Below are positions 52,246 through 61,885 of a stretch of DNA of 64,000 nt, one piece after another; the first letter of the stretch is position 1; each line of letters begins with the position of its first letter. The DNA is from Bacillus sp. FJAT-50079 (GTDB lineage: Bacteria; Bacillota; Bacilli; Bacillales; Bacillaceae_C). The stretch lies in NCBI RefSeq assembly GCF_018343515.1, contig NZ_JAGYPD010000007.1:124001-188000 (forward strand), given 5' to 3'. The notes below the pieces were generated by a model, which saw nothing but the letters and a program-made list of their open reading frames with translations, was not told the DNA's origin and did no database searches. The translations under genes were made by a program, and so were the position numbers.

Positions 52246-54033
52246 ATGAAAACACGAATCACAGATTTTTTTTCGTCCCTATCTTTTCGTAATAAAGTGA
52301 TGCTCATATCCATTACTTGTCTTATCTTACCTGCAATTAGTACGTTCACTGCATATAATTATTTAACAAAGGATGCAGTGAAAGAGCAGGCAATTATTAG
52401 TGCAAATAATGAATTGAAATTAAAGGAAGAGTATTTAAATAAAATATTTGAGGATATGCTCTACATTCTTAACTTTATACAGATGGATTCCGAATTAAGT
52501 CATCTTCTTAGCGATTCAGGAAAAAATAGTGATTTTTACGAACGCTTCTTAAACGAAAAGAAGATTCAAAAAGTACTGGATACCGTTACGTTGCTTGGGC
52601 AAAATTCGTATGTTACGATCGTGCTCAAAGATGGAAAAACGTACACGAATTACTCGGCGACGGACTATGATCCAAAAAACTTACTTGAGGAAGAATGGAT
52701 CCAAGATTTAAATAAAGTACGGGGATACCATTCAACGTGGCTTGCACCGCAACCGACCATGCTAAAATCTGAGAAAAAGCGCAGCCCCTTTCAAATCTCA
52801 GTTGCAAGGGCATTGCGTGATGGCTCTACGATTTATGGCTATGCAATGGTTACGATTCCGGGATATAAGATCACCGATATTCTAAAGGGAACCGACCAAG
52901 AGCATGGGGTCATTTTGCAAAATGAAGAGCATATTATGGTTGCCAATTATGGTGAAATGGCAGAACAGATGAATGAAGAAATCAATCATCATGTAGCTAA
53001 TATTATTAAGTTAAATGGGAATAAATATTTAATTAATCGTTATGAAGTATCCATCCCTAAATGGGAATTAGTTTCGTTTATTAAATACGATAAGGCTGTT
53101 TATAGTATTAATTCAATCTTTAAAAAAGTATTTGTCGTTCAAAATGCAGCATTTATTTTATTCTTATTATTACTAACGTACTTATTACGAAAAGTGTTGA
53201 ACCGGCTCGTCTATCTAAAAAGGATTGCGCAAGAAGTGCAAAAAGGGAATCTATCAACGAGATCGAAGCTTGCTGGTACGGATGAGATTGGTACCCTCTC
53301 GACCTCATTTAACCAAATGTTAGATAAAGTAAATGAAATGATGGAGCAAAATACACGTACAGAATCAAGAAAAAGGGAAGCGGAATTGGCGATGCTTCAA
53401 GCGCAAATTAATCCTCATTTTTTATTTAATGTGCTAAATTCGATTCGAATGAAAGTTTTAATCAAACGAGATCGTGAAAGTGCTGAGATGATCGGATCTT
53501 TATCAAAACTATTAAGGATGACGATCGATAAGAATAAAGGAATGATTTCCTTTCATGAAGAATTAGAGATCAATCAAGACTATGTCCGCTTAATGAATAT
53601 GAGACAGAAGCAAAAGGTAGATGTCCATATCGAAGTTTCGCCTTACACCTATCTAATCCAAATTCCACGGCTTATTTTGCAGCCAATTATTGAAAATGCG
53701 ATTATTCATGGACTGAATCAATCAGCCGGTACAGTTATCATCAGAGCATTCATTCAAAACGAGACCTTTATGATTCAAATTGAGGATAACGGGATCGGAA
53801 TGGATAAGCAAAAAATTGATGTATTAAATGAGCAATTTAAAGAAATTGGATGGGAACAAGCGGAACCGATGAAAAAGGCAAGCGGCTTTTCTAGTATCGG
53901 GTTATCAAATGTGTACGAAAGAATGAAATTAACATTTGGTGAGAAGTTTTCGATGAAAATTGAAAGTGAACTTGGGAAAGGCTCGATCGTTTCAATGTGT
54001 ATCCCAATAGAGAGGAGTCAAAATAATGTATAA
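52246..54033 (+). CDS. YesM-family sensor histidine kinase
   Basis: 595 residues: N-terminal membrane helix (about 20-40), extracellular sensor region to about 290, second helix, HAMP (RIAQEVQKGNLSTR), then His_kinase with phospho-acceptor QINPHFLFNVLNSIR and HATPase blocks IIENAIIHGL, EDNGIGMD and GFSSIGLSNVYERM. It would sense an extracellular sugar, perhaps via a loaded binding protein. Start at ATG 52246 after AGGAGG; the upstream frame reads the terminator. Its stop overlaps the response-regulator start by 8 bases. Confidence 0.9.
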   Translation: MKTRITDFFSSLSFRNKVMLISITCLILPAISTFTAYNYLTKDAVKEQAIISANNELKLKEEYLNKIFEDMLYILNFIQMDSELSHLLSDSGKNSDFYERFLNEKKIQKVLDTVTLLGQNSYVTIVLKDGKTYTNYSATDYDPKNLLEEEWIQDLNKVRGYHSTWLAPQPTMLKSEKKRSPFQISVARALRDGSTIYGYAMVTIPGYKITDILKGTDQEHGVILQNEEHIMVANYGEMAEQMNEEINHHVANIIKLNGNKYLINRYEVSIPKWELVSFIKYDKAVYSINSIFKKVFVVQNAAFILFLLLLTYLLRKVLNRLVYLKRIAQEVQKGNLSTRSKLAGTDEIGTLSTSFNQMLDKVNEMMEQNTRTESRKREAELAMLQAQINPHFLFNVLNSIRMKVLIKRDRESAEMIGSLSKLLRMTIDKNKGMISFHEELEINQDYVRLMNMRQKQKVDVHIEVSPYTYLIQIPRLILQPIIENAIIHGLNQSAGTVIIRAFIQNETFMIQIEDNGIGMDKQKIDVLNEQFKEIGWEQAEPMKKASGFSSIGLSNVYERMKLTFGEKFSMKIESELGKGSIVSMCIPIERSQNNV

Positions 54034-55612
54034 GGTTATGTTGGTTGATGACGATTATCCAGTATTAGAGCTTCTTTCGGAGATGATCGATTGGGACGGT
54101 ATTGGGTTAACTTTACAAAGCATGCATGAAAATGGAGCGGAGGCGTTAAAAGAGGCGGAAACAAACATGCCAGATATATTAATTACAGATATCGGGATGC
54201 CAAAGCTAAATGGGATTGAATTAACGAAAAACTTAAAGGCAAAGAAACCTGATTTAACGGTTGCCATCTTATCATGTCATAATGAGTTCGGATATGCTCA
54301 ACAAGCATTGAAGCTACAAGTTCAAGAATATATTTTGAAAGATATGTTAGACATTGATGAAATTAACCAAATGTTGCTCCAATTTAAAGAAGCGATTGAT
54401 AAAGAACGAAGCGCTAAAAAAAATCAGAGAAAAATGACGACGACGATTGAACGAAGTAAGTTAATCATGATTGAAAGATTTATTCATAAAACGGTTGATC
54501 ATCCTATTTATAATGAAAATGAATGGTATAACGATGCTGCTGTTCTTGGGTTACAGGCCGGCTGCGAATATAAAATCATTCTATGCATCATCGATCAATA
54601 TCAAGCAAGTATGGGCCGCTATCGAACGAGGGATATGCTGGATTTTGTTGTTCATAACGTCATTACGGAAGTGCTGAAGGACGAAAAGCATGTATCTTAT
54701 GGCCATTTTCAATCAAATGAATCCTTTTTATTTCTGCCGAAACAAAAGGACAATCAAGCAACGATCAAGCTTATTAGAAAAATCCAATCCGCTTTGAGTC
54801 AAACACTTGGTATTTCGATGTCTTTTATGATCGGCAATACAGGGGAAAACCCACTCCAAATAAAAACAGAAATGACTCGGTTGCTTAATGCTACAACGGA
54901 AAAGTTTTATTTAAAGCCACAAAGTGTAGAAGAATTTAAACAATTAACTGTATCCAAGCAAAACATCTTCAAATGGTATGATGAAGCTTCAAAAGAATTA
55001 AAAGAAGTCATTTTAACAAGAAGCATGGATGAAAAAAATACTGTGTTTGAAAAGTGGATCCATTTTATCACCACCAATCAGTTCCCTGCTGAAGCAGTGA
55101 AAGACTGGATGTTAAAAATATTGCTCGATATTAAAGTAAGAATCCAAGCTTTAGCCTATTTTAAGCAATATGAATCAGCAGAAACATTGCACGATACATT
55201 TTCTAAAATCAATAGTGTGTATGAATTGGAAGATTGGCTAAAAGAGTATTTTATTGATGTAATTGAGTTTGCTAACACGGAGCCAATTACAAATATGGAA
55301 ATTGCCAATGCTTGCAAATATATATCTGATCATATTAACCAAAAGATTACACTGGACGAAGTTGCCCAACATTTACATTTAAACTCCAGCTATTTTAGCC
55401 GTTTATTTAAAAAAGAAGTGGGGGAGACGTTTGTTAAATATGTAGTCAATCTGAAAATGAAGCGTGCCAAGGAGTTATTAGAACAAACGAATTATACGGT
55501 ATATGAAATTAGTGAACAGCTAGGATACGATAATCAAAGCTATTTTAATAAAATATTTAAAGCAAGCGAAGGAGTCACACCAATTGAATATAAAAACGGG
55601 GTCTCTTCCTAA
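54026..55612 (+). CDS. YesN-family response regulator with AraC-type DNA-binding domain
   Basis: 528 residues. Receiver domain at 1-120 with acidic pocket (D9, D10) and phospho-acceptor in LITDIGMPKLNG; middle linker about 130-420; AraC/XylS double helix-turn-helix at about 425-525 (ITLDEVAQHLHLNSSYFSRLFKKE, ELLEQTNYTVYEISEQLGY). AraC-type proteins bind direct repeats about two helical turns apart, matching the 20-base half-site spacing in six promoters of this locus. Partner of the YesM-like kinase. Confidence 0.92.
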   Translation: MYKVMLVDDDYPVLELLSEMIDWDGIGLTLQSMHENGAEALKEAETNMPDILITDIGMPKLNGIELTKNLKAKKPDLTVAILSCHNEFGYAQQALKLQVQEYILKDMLDIDEINQMLLQFKEAIDKERSAKKNQRKMTTTIERSKLIMIERFIHKTVDHPIYNENEWYNDAAVLGLQAGCEYKIILCIIDQYQASMGRYRTRDMLDFVVHNVITEVLKDEKHVSYGHFQSNESFLFLPKQKDNQATIKLIRKIQSALSQTLGISMSFMIGNTGENPLQIKTEMTRLLNATTEKFYLKPQSVEEFKQLTVSKQNIFKWYDEASKELKEVILTRSMDEKNTVFEKWIHFITTNQFPAEAVKDWMLKILLDIKVRIQALAYFKQYESAETLHDTFSKINSVYELEDWLKEYFIDVIEFANTEPITNMEIANACKYISDHINQKITLDEVAQHLHLNSSYFSRLFKKEVGETFVKYVVNLKMKRAKELLEQTNYTVYEISEQLGYDNQSYFNKIFKASEGVTPIEYKNGVSS

Positions 55613-55626
55613 TAAGGAGTGAGGAA

Positions 55627-57120
55627 ATGAGCAAGCCTCATATTGTTTTTATTACGACAGATCAAATGAGAGATGATGTCATGGGGTGTGCAGGAAATGA
55701 GATCATCCAAACGCCAGCGATGGATTATTTAGCTAGGCGCGGAGTTCAATTTACGAAGGCGATTTCATGCCAACCTGTTTGCGTACCTGCAAGGGCGTCG
55801 ATCATGACGGGGCTCGAGGGGGATCGTTTAGGAATCACTGAGTATCAAGAAGGGTTTGAGCTGCCGACAAATGAAACGCTCCCGCAGCTATTGCGTGACG
55901 GCGGTTATCAAACGAAGGCAGTCGGAAAAATGCATGTATATCCAGAAAGATGTCATTACGGCTTTGAATCAATGTTGATTTGTGAAGAAGGAAGAAAAAT
56001 CGGCCAAGCAAACGATGAATTTCGCGGGTATGACGATTATGAAATGTGGCTAGCGGAACAAGGGTACGCTGGACAAGCATTTGCTCATGGCATGCCTAAT
56101 AATGGTCATTCAATGACAGCTTGGCATTTACCTGATCATTTGCATCCAACGGAATGGATTGGTACAGAATCTTGTAAAGTAATCAAAACGAGAGATTGGA
56201 CAAGGCCATTGTTTTTATGGGCATCTTTTACAGCTCCGCATCCACCATTTACTCCTCTGATGAAAGATTTATTGTTGTATGAGGAGGATGAAATGCGGGA
56301 TCCCTTTCTTGGTGATTGGATCGATCGTCATCCTCACTTCCATCAAATAAGCCTCGGCATGTCTCACGGTGAGAAGAAAACAAAGAAAGAAATTGCGTTA
56401 GCCCATAAGGCGTACTATGCGTTAATTAGTCAGGTTGATCGCCAAATTAACCGAATAATCGGGACGTTAAGAGAAGAGGGAATGCTCGAAAATACGTGGT
56501 TTATCTTTACCTCTGATCATGGCGACAATATGGGAGATCATCATTTATGGGGGAAAAGAAACTTTTTAAGAGGATCATGTCAAGTTCCGTTTATCATCGC
56601 TCCGCCGCCGCGTGGGAATTTAGATGAAGTAATCGGGGAAAATTGGTTGCCAGGTGTGCAATCCAAATCGGTTGTTGGCTTGCAAGATATTATGCCTACA
56701 TGCTTAGAAATTGCTGGGCTTGACGTACCTAGTCACATAGACGGAAAAAGCTTGCTCCCAATCGTCCATCAACCGGACACAGAAGTGAGGGAGACCATTT
56801 TAGGTGAAATGGGTAACCGTGGTGTCCGCACATTAATGCTGACAGACGGTCAATGGAAATATATTTGGTATGAACAAGATGGTCAAGAATTATTATTTAA
56901 TATTGATAATGATCCATATGAAACGGAGGATCTTAGCCAAACAAACGTGAGTGAACTGTCCAAGTGGAGAGCAAAATTAATTGATAGATTGATGGAACGA
57001 AAAGATGATCGAGCGGTAAATGCTAACGAACTACAGCCATCAGCAGAAGGCGTATTATTTTCAAACGTAGTGAAAGCAAGATTAACAACCGATCATAATG
57101 TTAGAGGTATTCATATATGA
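55627..57120 (+). CDS. Cysteine-type sulfatase, cytosolic
   Basis: 497 residues of the alkaline-phosphatase superfamily. The N-terminal metal aspartate motif is TTDQMRDD; the formylglycine site is C52-V-P-A-R56 (CxPxR form) within PARASIMTG; later metal/substrate residues lie in TSDHGDNMGDHHLWGK. No signal peptide: the protein begins MSKPHIVFITTD, so it works on an imported substrate. Activity needs conversion of C52 to formylglycine by an enzyme not encoded here. It removes sulfate from a sugar or related ester. Cotranscribed with yesMN-type genes upstream (14-base gap). Confidence 0.88.
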   Translation: MSKPHIVFITTDQMRDDVMGCAGNEIIQTPAMDYLARRGVQFTKAISCQPVCVPARASIMTGLEGDRLGITEYQEGFELPTNETLPQLLRDGGYQTKAVGKMHVYPERCHYGFESMLICEEGRKIGQANDEFRGYDDYEMWLAEQGYAGQAFAHGMPNNGHSMTAWHLPDHLHPTEWIGTESCKVIKTRDWTRPLFLWASFTAPHPPFTPLMKDLLLYEEDEMRDPFLGDWIDRHPHFHQISLGMSHGEKKTKKEIALAHKAYYALISQVDRQINRIIGTLREEGMLENTWFIFTSDHGDNMGDHHLWGKRNFLRGSCQVPFIIAPPPRGNLDEVIGENWLPGVQSKSVVGLQDIMPTCLEIAGLDVPSHIDGKSLLPIVHQPDTEVRETILGEMGNRGVRTLMLTDGQWKYIWYEQDGQELLFNIDNDPYETEDLSQTNVSELSKWRAKLIDRLMERKDDRAVNANELQPSAEGVLFSNVVKARLTTDHNVRGIHI

Positions 57121-57197
57121 TTGAAAATTCGCAATAATTCCACTAATACCTCTTCGTATGTGAAGCAGGCATGGAGCAATGGAAGGTGGGAGTACGT

Positions 57198-58718
57198 ATG
57201 GAACTCATACTTGTAATAGATATCGGCACCTCAAGCATGAGAGGGGTCCTTTATAATCAAAATGGAAAAATCAAAAAGATGATTCAAATCCATTATCGAC
57301 CAACATATCTTTCGGATGAACGCGTTGAACAAGATCCGTTAGATTGGAAACATGCACTCATTCAAATTACAACTGAAGCTGTAAACTGGTCACAAGCTCA
57401 AAGGTTTACGATTAATGGAATTTCGGTCACCTCCCAACGAACATCAATTATTCCTGTAAATAAGGTAGGCGAGCCACTCCATCATGCGATTATGTGGCAG
57501 GATAAACGCACGTATGATATTTGCCAGGAATTAAAAGATGAATCTGAAGAGGTATATAAACGAACGGGCTCAAAAATTAACCCCGTTTTTACAGCACCGA
57601 AAATAACGTGGCTTAGGCGTCATATGCCTGATATTTACAACGCAGCCCATAAAATCATTGTCATTCCAGATTATGTAATATTCTTAATAACAGGAAAATT
57701 TGTAACCGATTACACCTATGGCAGTCGTTCTTCGTTAATGAACATCCAAACGATGGAATGGGATGAAGACTTGCTCGAGTTATTTGAAGTTGATAGGGAG
57801 AAGCTAAGTGAGCTTGTACAACAAGGTAGTGTCGTTGGATATGCGACGAAAGAGTTTTCCGATCTAACTGGACTTGCTAAAGGCACCCCGGTGATTTCTG
57901 CTGGTGGTGATCAACAATGTGCTGCTCTAGGAGCAGGGGTGATTGAAAACGGCACGATTCAAGCGACGACGGGAACAGGCTCTTTTATTATTGCTTCATC
58001 AGATACATTACAACTGGATCCAAAGATGAGGGCGATATGCAATGTTTCTGCCGTGCCGAATAAATATGTTTTAGAATCTAGCATCCTTACGACATCAACG
58101 ATCACAAACTGGTTCTCTAATAATTTCTACTTAGAAGATAAAGAGACTTCGACCATTGAGAGGATGATGGAAGATGCCGCTGCATCACCAGTTGGTTCTA
58201 AGGGGCTAATAAGTTTCCCTCATTTTCAAGGCAGGGGCTCCCCCGATTGGAATCCACTAGCGACGGGAATGTTTTTTAATGTCACACTTGAATCGAGCAA
58301 AGGCGATTTTGTTCGTGCCATTTTGGAGTCGATCGCGCTTGAAATATCTGAAAATATCGATGTAATGAAGGAAATCCTCGGTTCGATCACTTCGATAAGC
58401 GTTGCAGGCGGATTAACAAAATCAAGTCTCTTTAATCAAATTCAAACAGACGTGTATAAGCAACAAATTTCTTTACCGGCTAACCATGAAACAACGTCGC
58501 TCGGTGCATGGGTATCAGCAGCAGTAGCGTTGGATTTGTTTACGTCTTATCAAGATGCTTTGAAAGAGGCAGAAAAAGGAACAGATCGAACATTCTATCA
58601 GCCGATTGCGGAAAATGTGAATGTTTATCAGCGCATTAAAACACGAAGAACAGCTTTGTATGAAAGTCTTTTGCATACAGGCATTTATGAAATGTTTCGA
58701 GAGGAAGCGAACGTATAA
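57198..58718 (+). CDS. FGGY-family carbohydrate kinase
   Basis: 506 residues. ATPase-fold motifs: DIGTSSMRGVLYN (phosphate 1), IMWQDKRT (substrate region), SAGGDQQCAALGAGVI, TTGTGSF and SVAGGLTKSSLFNQIQTD (adenosine region). It phosphorylates a sugar or sugar acid with ATP. Members related to LyxK/YiaP act on L-xylulose or 3-keto-L-gulonate, which would feed the UlaD/E/F enzymes encoded downstream, but gluconate, xylulose or glycerol types cannot be excluded by eye. Start at ATG 57198 after AAGGTGGG. Confidence 0.85.
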   Translation: MELILVIDIGTSSMRGVLYNQNGKIKKMIQIHYRPTYLSDERVEQDPLDWKHALIQITTEAVNWSQAQRFTINGISVTSQRTSIIPVNKVGEPLHHAIMWQDKRTYDICQELKDESEEVYKRTGSKINPVFTAPKITWLRRHMPDIYNAAHKIIVIPDYVIFLITGKFVTDYTYGSRSSLMNIQTMEWDEDLLELFEVDREKLSELVQQGSVVGYATKEFSDLTGLAKGTPVISAGGDQQCAALGAGVIENGTIQATTGTGSFIIASSDTLQLDPKMRAICNVSAVPNKYVLESSILTTSTITNWFSNNFYLEDKETSTIERMMEDAAASPVGSKGLISFPHFQGRGSPDWNPLATGMFFNVTLESSKGDFVRAILESIALEISENIDVMKEILGSITSISVAGGLTKSSLFNQIQTDVYKQQISLPANHETTSLGAWVSAAVALDLFTSYQDALKEAEKGTDRTFYQPIAENVNVYQRIKTRRTALYESLLHTGIYEMFREEANV

Positions 58719-58723
58719 AAGTG

Positions 58724-58776
58724 AAAAAAGGTTGTTCAAAAAGTCGGTGCAATGGTCTTTTTGGACAACCTTTTTC
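58724..58776 (+). terminator. Terminator after the FGGY kinase
   Basis: AAAAAAGGTTGTTCAAAAAG (58724-58743) pairs almost completely with CTTTTTGGACAACCTTTTT (58757-58775), ending in Ts. Confidence 0.85.
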
Positions 58777-58923
58777 TATTCCTTCAATACAATTCTTCGT
58801 CTTTTAAGACTATTTGTTAATAAGTTTGTTTGCTTTCAGTCTTATGCGAAGGCAAATCTGTCTGAATAGCAGTGATGTTATGCTGAAACTTTTGCTTTAA
58901 CGCTAATTGTTCCATAAACAAAG

Positions 58924-58987
58924 GGTAAAAAAAAGATCGAAATTGTCAAAAAAATTTGTTGCTTTATATTTGAATATATAATACAAT
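58924..58987 (+). promoter_or_regulatory. Regulon promoter 6 (ula operon)
   Basis: Half-sites GGTAAA (58924-58929) and TGTCAA (58944-58949), then 32 bases to -10 TACAAT (58982-58987), with a -35-like TTGCTT (58959-58964) at 17 bases. It ties the ula genes to the ABC importer promoters. Confidence 0.7.
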
Positions 58988-58998
58988 CAAATCAATCG

Positions 58999-59041
58999 AA
59001 ACGATCAAAAAGAACATGCAGGAGTGTTTAAGTGATCGTTT
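58999..59041 (+). promoter_or_regulatory. Inverted repeat in the ula leader, candidate UlaR operator
   Basis: AAACGATC (58999-59006) and GATCGTTT (59034-59041) are perfect inverted repeats just downstream of the start site. Related GATCG motifs recur before ulaA. Confidence 0.5.
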
Positions 59042-59167
59042 ACGCTGATATTTTATCTCGTATGGAGGTGCGTATTTCTTCTATTACGTAAGGTAATTTA
59101 GCTTTTTGATCAATTTGATTGAGTTGTTCATAGAGCTAAAGAACTTTTGAAAGAGTGGAAAGAAAAA

Positions 59168-59959
59168 ATGAAAAGTGGATCAGTGTACCAACGTAAGAAA
59201 AAGATTGAGAATTACATTAGGAAACATGGATCTGCCAGCACTAATGAATTAAGTAAAATATTTTCCGTATCGGAAATGACGATTAGAAGAGATTTAAAAG
59301 AGTTTGAAGAAGAACATGTTTTAGAAAGATATCATGGTGGGGTTCGATTATGCAAAGACTACACGGATAATGAAATGCTCTATGAACAAAAGGGAGCTCA
59401 GTTCAGCAAGGAGAAGGCCGCGATTGCTAAGGAAGTAATGAAACTACTGCATGAAGGCGATACGATCTTTTTAAATTCGGGATCTACTTCATTATCCATT
59501 TTGCATGAAATCAATACGAAGAACGAAATGATCAAAGTGATTACGAACAATGCTTTAGCCCCTGTTGCCATTACAAACAGTCAAGTGGATCTAATGGTGA
59601 CTGGTGGAGAATATAGGAAAAATTCGAAGTCGCTTGTTGGAGATTTAGCTACACATATTTTCTCTAAGGTCATAGCGAATAAATGTATTTTAAGTGTCAA
59701 TGGTGTAAGCGTTGTACACGGTGTTTCAACAGCCGTATATCAAGAAACTTTAATCAATGAATTGATGGTACAACATTGTAAAGGAGATTGCATCGTTGTA
59801 GCGGATGGATCGAAAATTGGTAAGTTTTATAATTTTAGAAGCGTAGAGCTAGATAAAATTGATATTCTTGTCACCGATTCGACAGCTGATCGCAAATATG
59901 TTTCTGAAATTGAAAATGCCGGTGTTCGAGTGATCGTTGCCCATGTAGGCAAAAAATAA
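59168..59959 (+). CDS. DeoR-family regulator (UlaR-like)
   Basis: 263 residues. N-terminal DeoR helix-turn-helix ([30 protein letters not shown]) and C-terminal sugar-phosphate sensor domain ([16 protein letters not shown]-like [21 protein letters not shown]). It sits directly before ulaG and likely represses the ula genes until L-ascorbate 6-phosphate or a related intermediate appears. Start taken as ATG 59168 with GAGTGG upstream; a TTG at 59147 is the alternative. Ribosome signals are weak for both. Confidence 0.82.
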   Translation: MKSGSVYQRKKKIENYIRKHGSASTNELSKIFSVSEMTIRRDLKEFEEEHVLERYHGGVRLCKDYTDNEMLYEQKGAQFSKEKAAIAKEVMKLLHEGDTIFLNSGSTSLSILHEINTKNEMIKVITNNALAPVAITNSQVDLMVTGGEYRKNSKSLVGDLATHIFSKVIANKCILSVNGVSVVHGVSTAVYQETLINELMVQHCKGDCIVVADGSKIGKFYNFRSVELDKIDILVTDSTADRKYVSEIENAGVRVIVAHVGKK

Positions 59960-59988
59960 AAATTAAAAATGAAATGAGGAATAGGTCA

Positions 59989-61053
59989 ATGAGTAAAATT
60001 TCAGATATTACAAGAGAATCTTGGATTTTAAATACATTTCCTGAGTGGGGTACATGGTTAAATGAGGAAATAGAAGAAACGGTAGTAGAGAAAAATACGT
60101 TTGCGACATGGTGGTTAGGCTGTACAGGTATTTGGCTAAAGACCGAAGGAAATGCGAACTTGCTTGTAGACCTCTGGTGTGGCTCAGGGAAAAGAACGAG
60201 ACAAAATAAGCTAATGAAAACGGGTCACCAAATGCAAAGAATGAGCGGCGTTAAAAATTTACAGCCAAATTTAAGAACCGCACCATTCGTCATTGATCCA
60301 TTTGCAATTAAAGAACTTGATGCCTTAATTGTTACACACTTCCATTCCGATCATTTAGATATTAATACGGCAGCAGCTGTGCTACAAAACTGTGATGAGT
60401 CTGTACCATTTATCGGACCACAAGCGGTCGTAGATATTTGGAAAGGGTGGGGAGTTCCTGAATCCAGACTTAAAGTCGTAAGACCGGGAGATACAGTGAA
60501 AATTAAAGATGTAGAGATCGTTGTGTTAGAAGCTTTTGATCGCACGGCACTTATTACTGTTCCAGAAGATGTTCAATTAAAAGGAAACATGCCAATGGAT
60601 ATGGACGAAGTTGCAGTTAACTACTTATTTAAAACAACAGGCGGAAATCTATATCATGCCGGAGATTCACATTACTCTAACATGTTTGCAAAACATGGAA
60701 ATGAGCATGAGATCGATGTGGTTCTTGGAGCGTACGGTGAAAATCCAAGAGGAATTACTGATAAATTAACGTCTTCTGACATGTTAAGGATGGCGGAATC
60801 ATTACGGGCAAAAGTTGTTATTCCAGTGCACTATGATATTTGGTCAAATTTCCAAGCGGATCCGAAAGAACTGCAATTAATCTGGGAATCTAAAAAGAAT
60901 CGTTTGAAATGGGAATTTAAGCCTTACGTATGGCAAGTAGGCGGTAAATTCGTTTACCCGGATAATAAAGATGATTTAGAGTACCACTATCCAAGAGGAT
61001 TTGACGATGCATTTGAAGGTGAAAATGATATTCCATTCCCGTCATTCCTATAA
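59989..61053 (+). CDS. ulaG: L-ascorbate-6-phosphate lactonase UlaG
   Basis: 354 residues, the same length as E. coli UlaG. Metallo-beta-lactamase fold with [30 protein letters not shown] and [10 protein letters not shown]. It hydrolyses L-ascorbate 6-phosphate to 3-keto-L-gulonate 6-phosphate. Start at ATG 59989 after GAGGAATAGG; the ATG at 59974 precedes that site. Separated from ulaD by a repeat element. Confidence 0.93.
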   Translation: MSKISDITRESWILNTFPEWGTWLNEEIEETVVEKNTFATWWLGCTGIWLKTEGNANLLVDLWCGSGKRTRQNKLMKTGHQMQRMSGVKNLQPNLRTAPFVIDPFAIKELDALIVTHFHSDHLDINTAAAVLQNCDESVPFIGPQAVVDIWKGWGVPESRLKVVRPGDTVKIKDVEIVVLEAFDRTALITVPEDVQLKGNMPMDMDEVAVNYLFKTTGGNLYHAGDSHYSNMFAKHGNEHEIDVVLGAYGENPRGITDKLTSSDMLRMAESLRAKVVIPVHYDIWSNFQADPKELQLIWESKKNRLKWEFKPYVWQVGGKFVYPDNKDDLEYHYPRGFDDAFEGENDIPFPSFL

Positions 61054-61067
61054 TAGTTAAAAACAAA

Positions 61068-61211
61068 GAGGTTGGGACATAACTAAAATAATCAACTATA
61101 AATACGAACAGTGAACTAATTTAGCGGAGTATATTCCCGAAGCGGGTTTTATTCGCTAACCACCATTTTGTTCGGATATATCTTTGATCAAAATGTTTTT
61201 GTCTCAGCCTC
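61068..61211. repeat. Dispersed repeat inserted between ulaG and ulaD
   Basis: Ends are inverted: GAGGTTGGGACAT (from 61068) against TGTCTCAGCCTC (to 61211). It shares both end sequences with the element at 27037-27272 but has a shorter, different interior. The resulting stem can act as a terminator or processing site within the ula operon. Confidence 0.7.
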
Positions 61212-61240
61212 CCTAAATTCATTGAAGGAGGAAAATAACA

Positions 61241-61885
61241 ATGGCATTACCTAAACTACAAATCGCTCTCGATAATAATACATTAAGTGACGCAATTAAA
61301 TCGATTTCCCAAGTAGGTGCAGAGGTAGATATTGTTGAAGTTGGGACGATTCTTTGTCTTACGGAAGGGATGGAAGCTGTCAGATGTATGAGAGCGCTCT
61401 ATCCAGATAAAATTGTTTTAGCAGATACAAAATGTGCGGATGCGGGTACAACGGTTGCACGTAACTGTGCTGAAGCAGGTGCCGATTGGATGACGGTTAT
61501 TTGTTGTGCGGAAATTCCAACAATGACATCCGCTTTAAAAGAATTAAAGGATGTTCAAATTGAATTATATGGCGACTGGACGTTCGACCAAGCGAAAGAT
61601 TGGAAGGAAGCCGGATTGTCACAAGTTGTCTATCATCAAAGCAGGGATGCTCTTCTTGCCGGAAAAACTTGGGGCGATGAAGATTTAGCAAAGATTCGTA
61701 AATTAGTAGACATGGGCTTTAAAGTTTCCGTTACTGGTGGTTTAGAGGTTGATACAGTAAAACTATTTGAAGGGATCGCGGTTGAGGCGTTCATTGCTGG
61801 TCGTGGAATCAGAGACGCAGAAGATCCTGCACAAGCAGCAAGGGAGTTCAAAGCGGAAATCAAACGTTACTGGGGGAACGAATAA
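61241..61885 (+). CDS. ulaD: 3-keto-L-gulonate-6-phosphate decarboxylase UlaD
   Basis: 214 residues of the OMP-decarboxylase superfamily. PKLQIALDNNTLSDAI, EVGTILCLTEGM, the catalytic DTKCADAGTT (DxKxxD type) and VTGGLEVD are diagnostic. It makes L-xylulose 5-phosphate. AAGGAGG precedes the ATG; its stop overlaps the ulaE start by one base. Confidence 0.93.
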   Translation: MALPKLQIALDNNTLSDAIKSISQVGAEVDIVEVGTILCLTEGMEAVRCMRALYPDKIVLADTKCADAGTTVARNCAEAGADWMTVICCAEIPTMTSALKELKDVQIELYGDWTFDQAKDWKEAGLSQVVYHQSRDALLAGKTWGDEDLAKIRKLVDMGFKVSVTGGLEVDTVKLFEGIAVEAFIAGRGIRDAEDPAQAAREFKAEIKRYWGNE

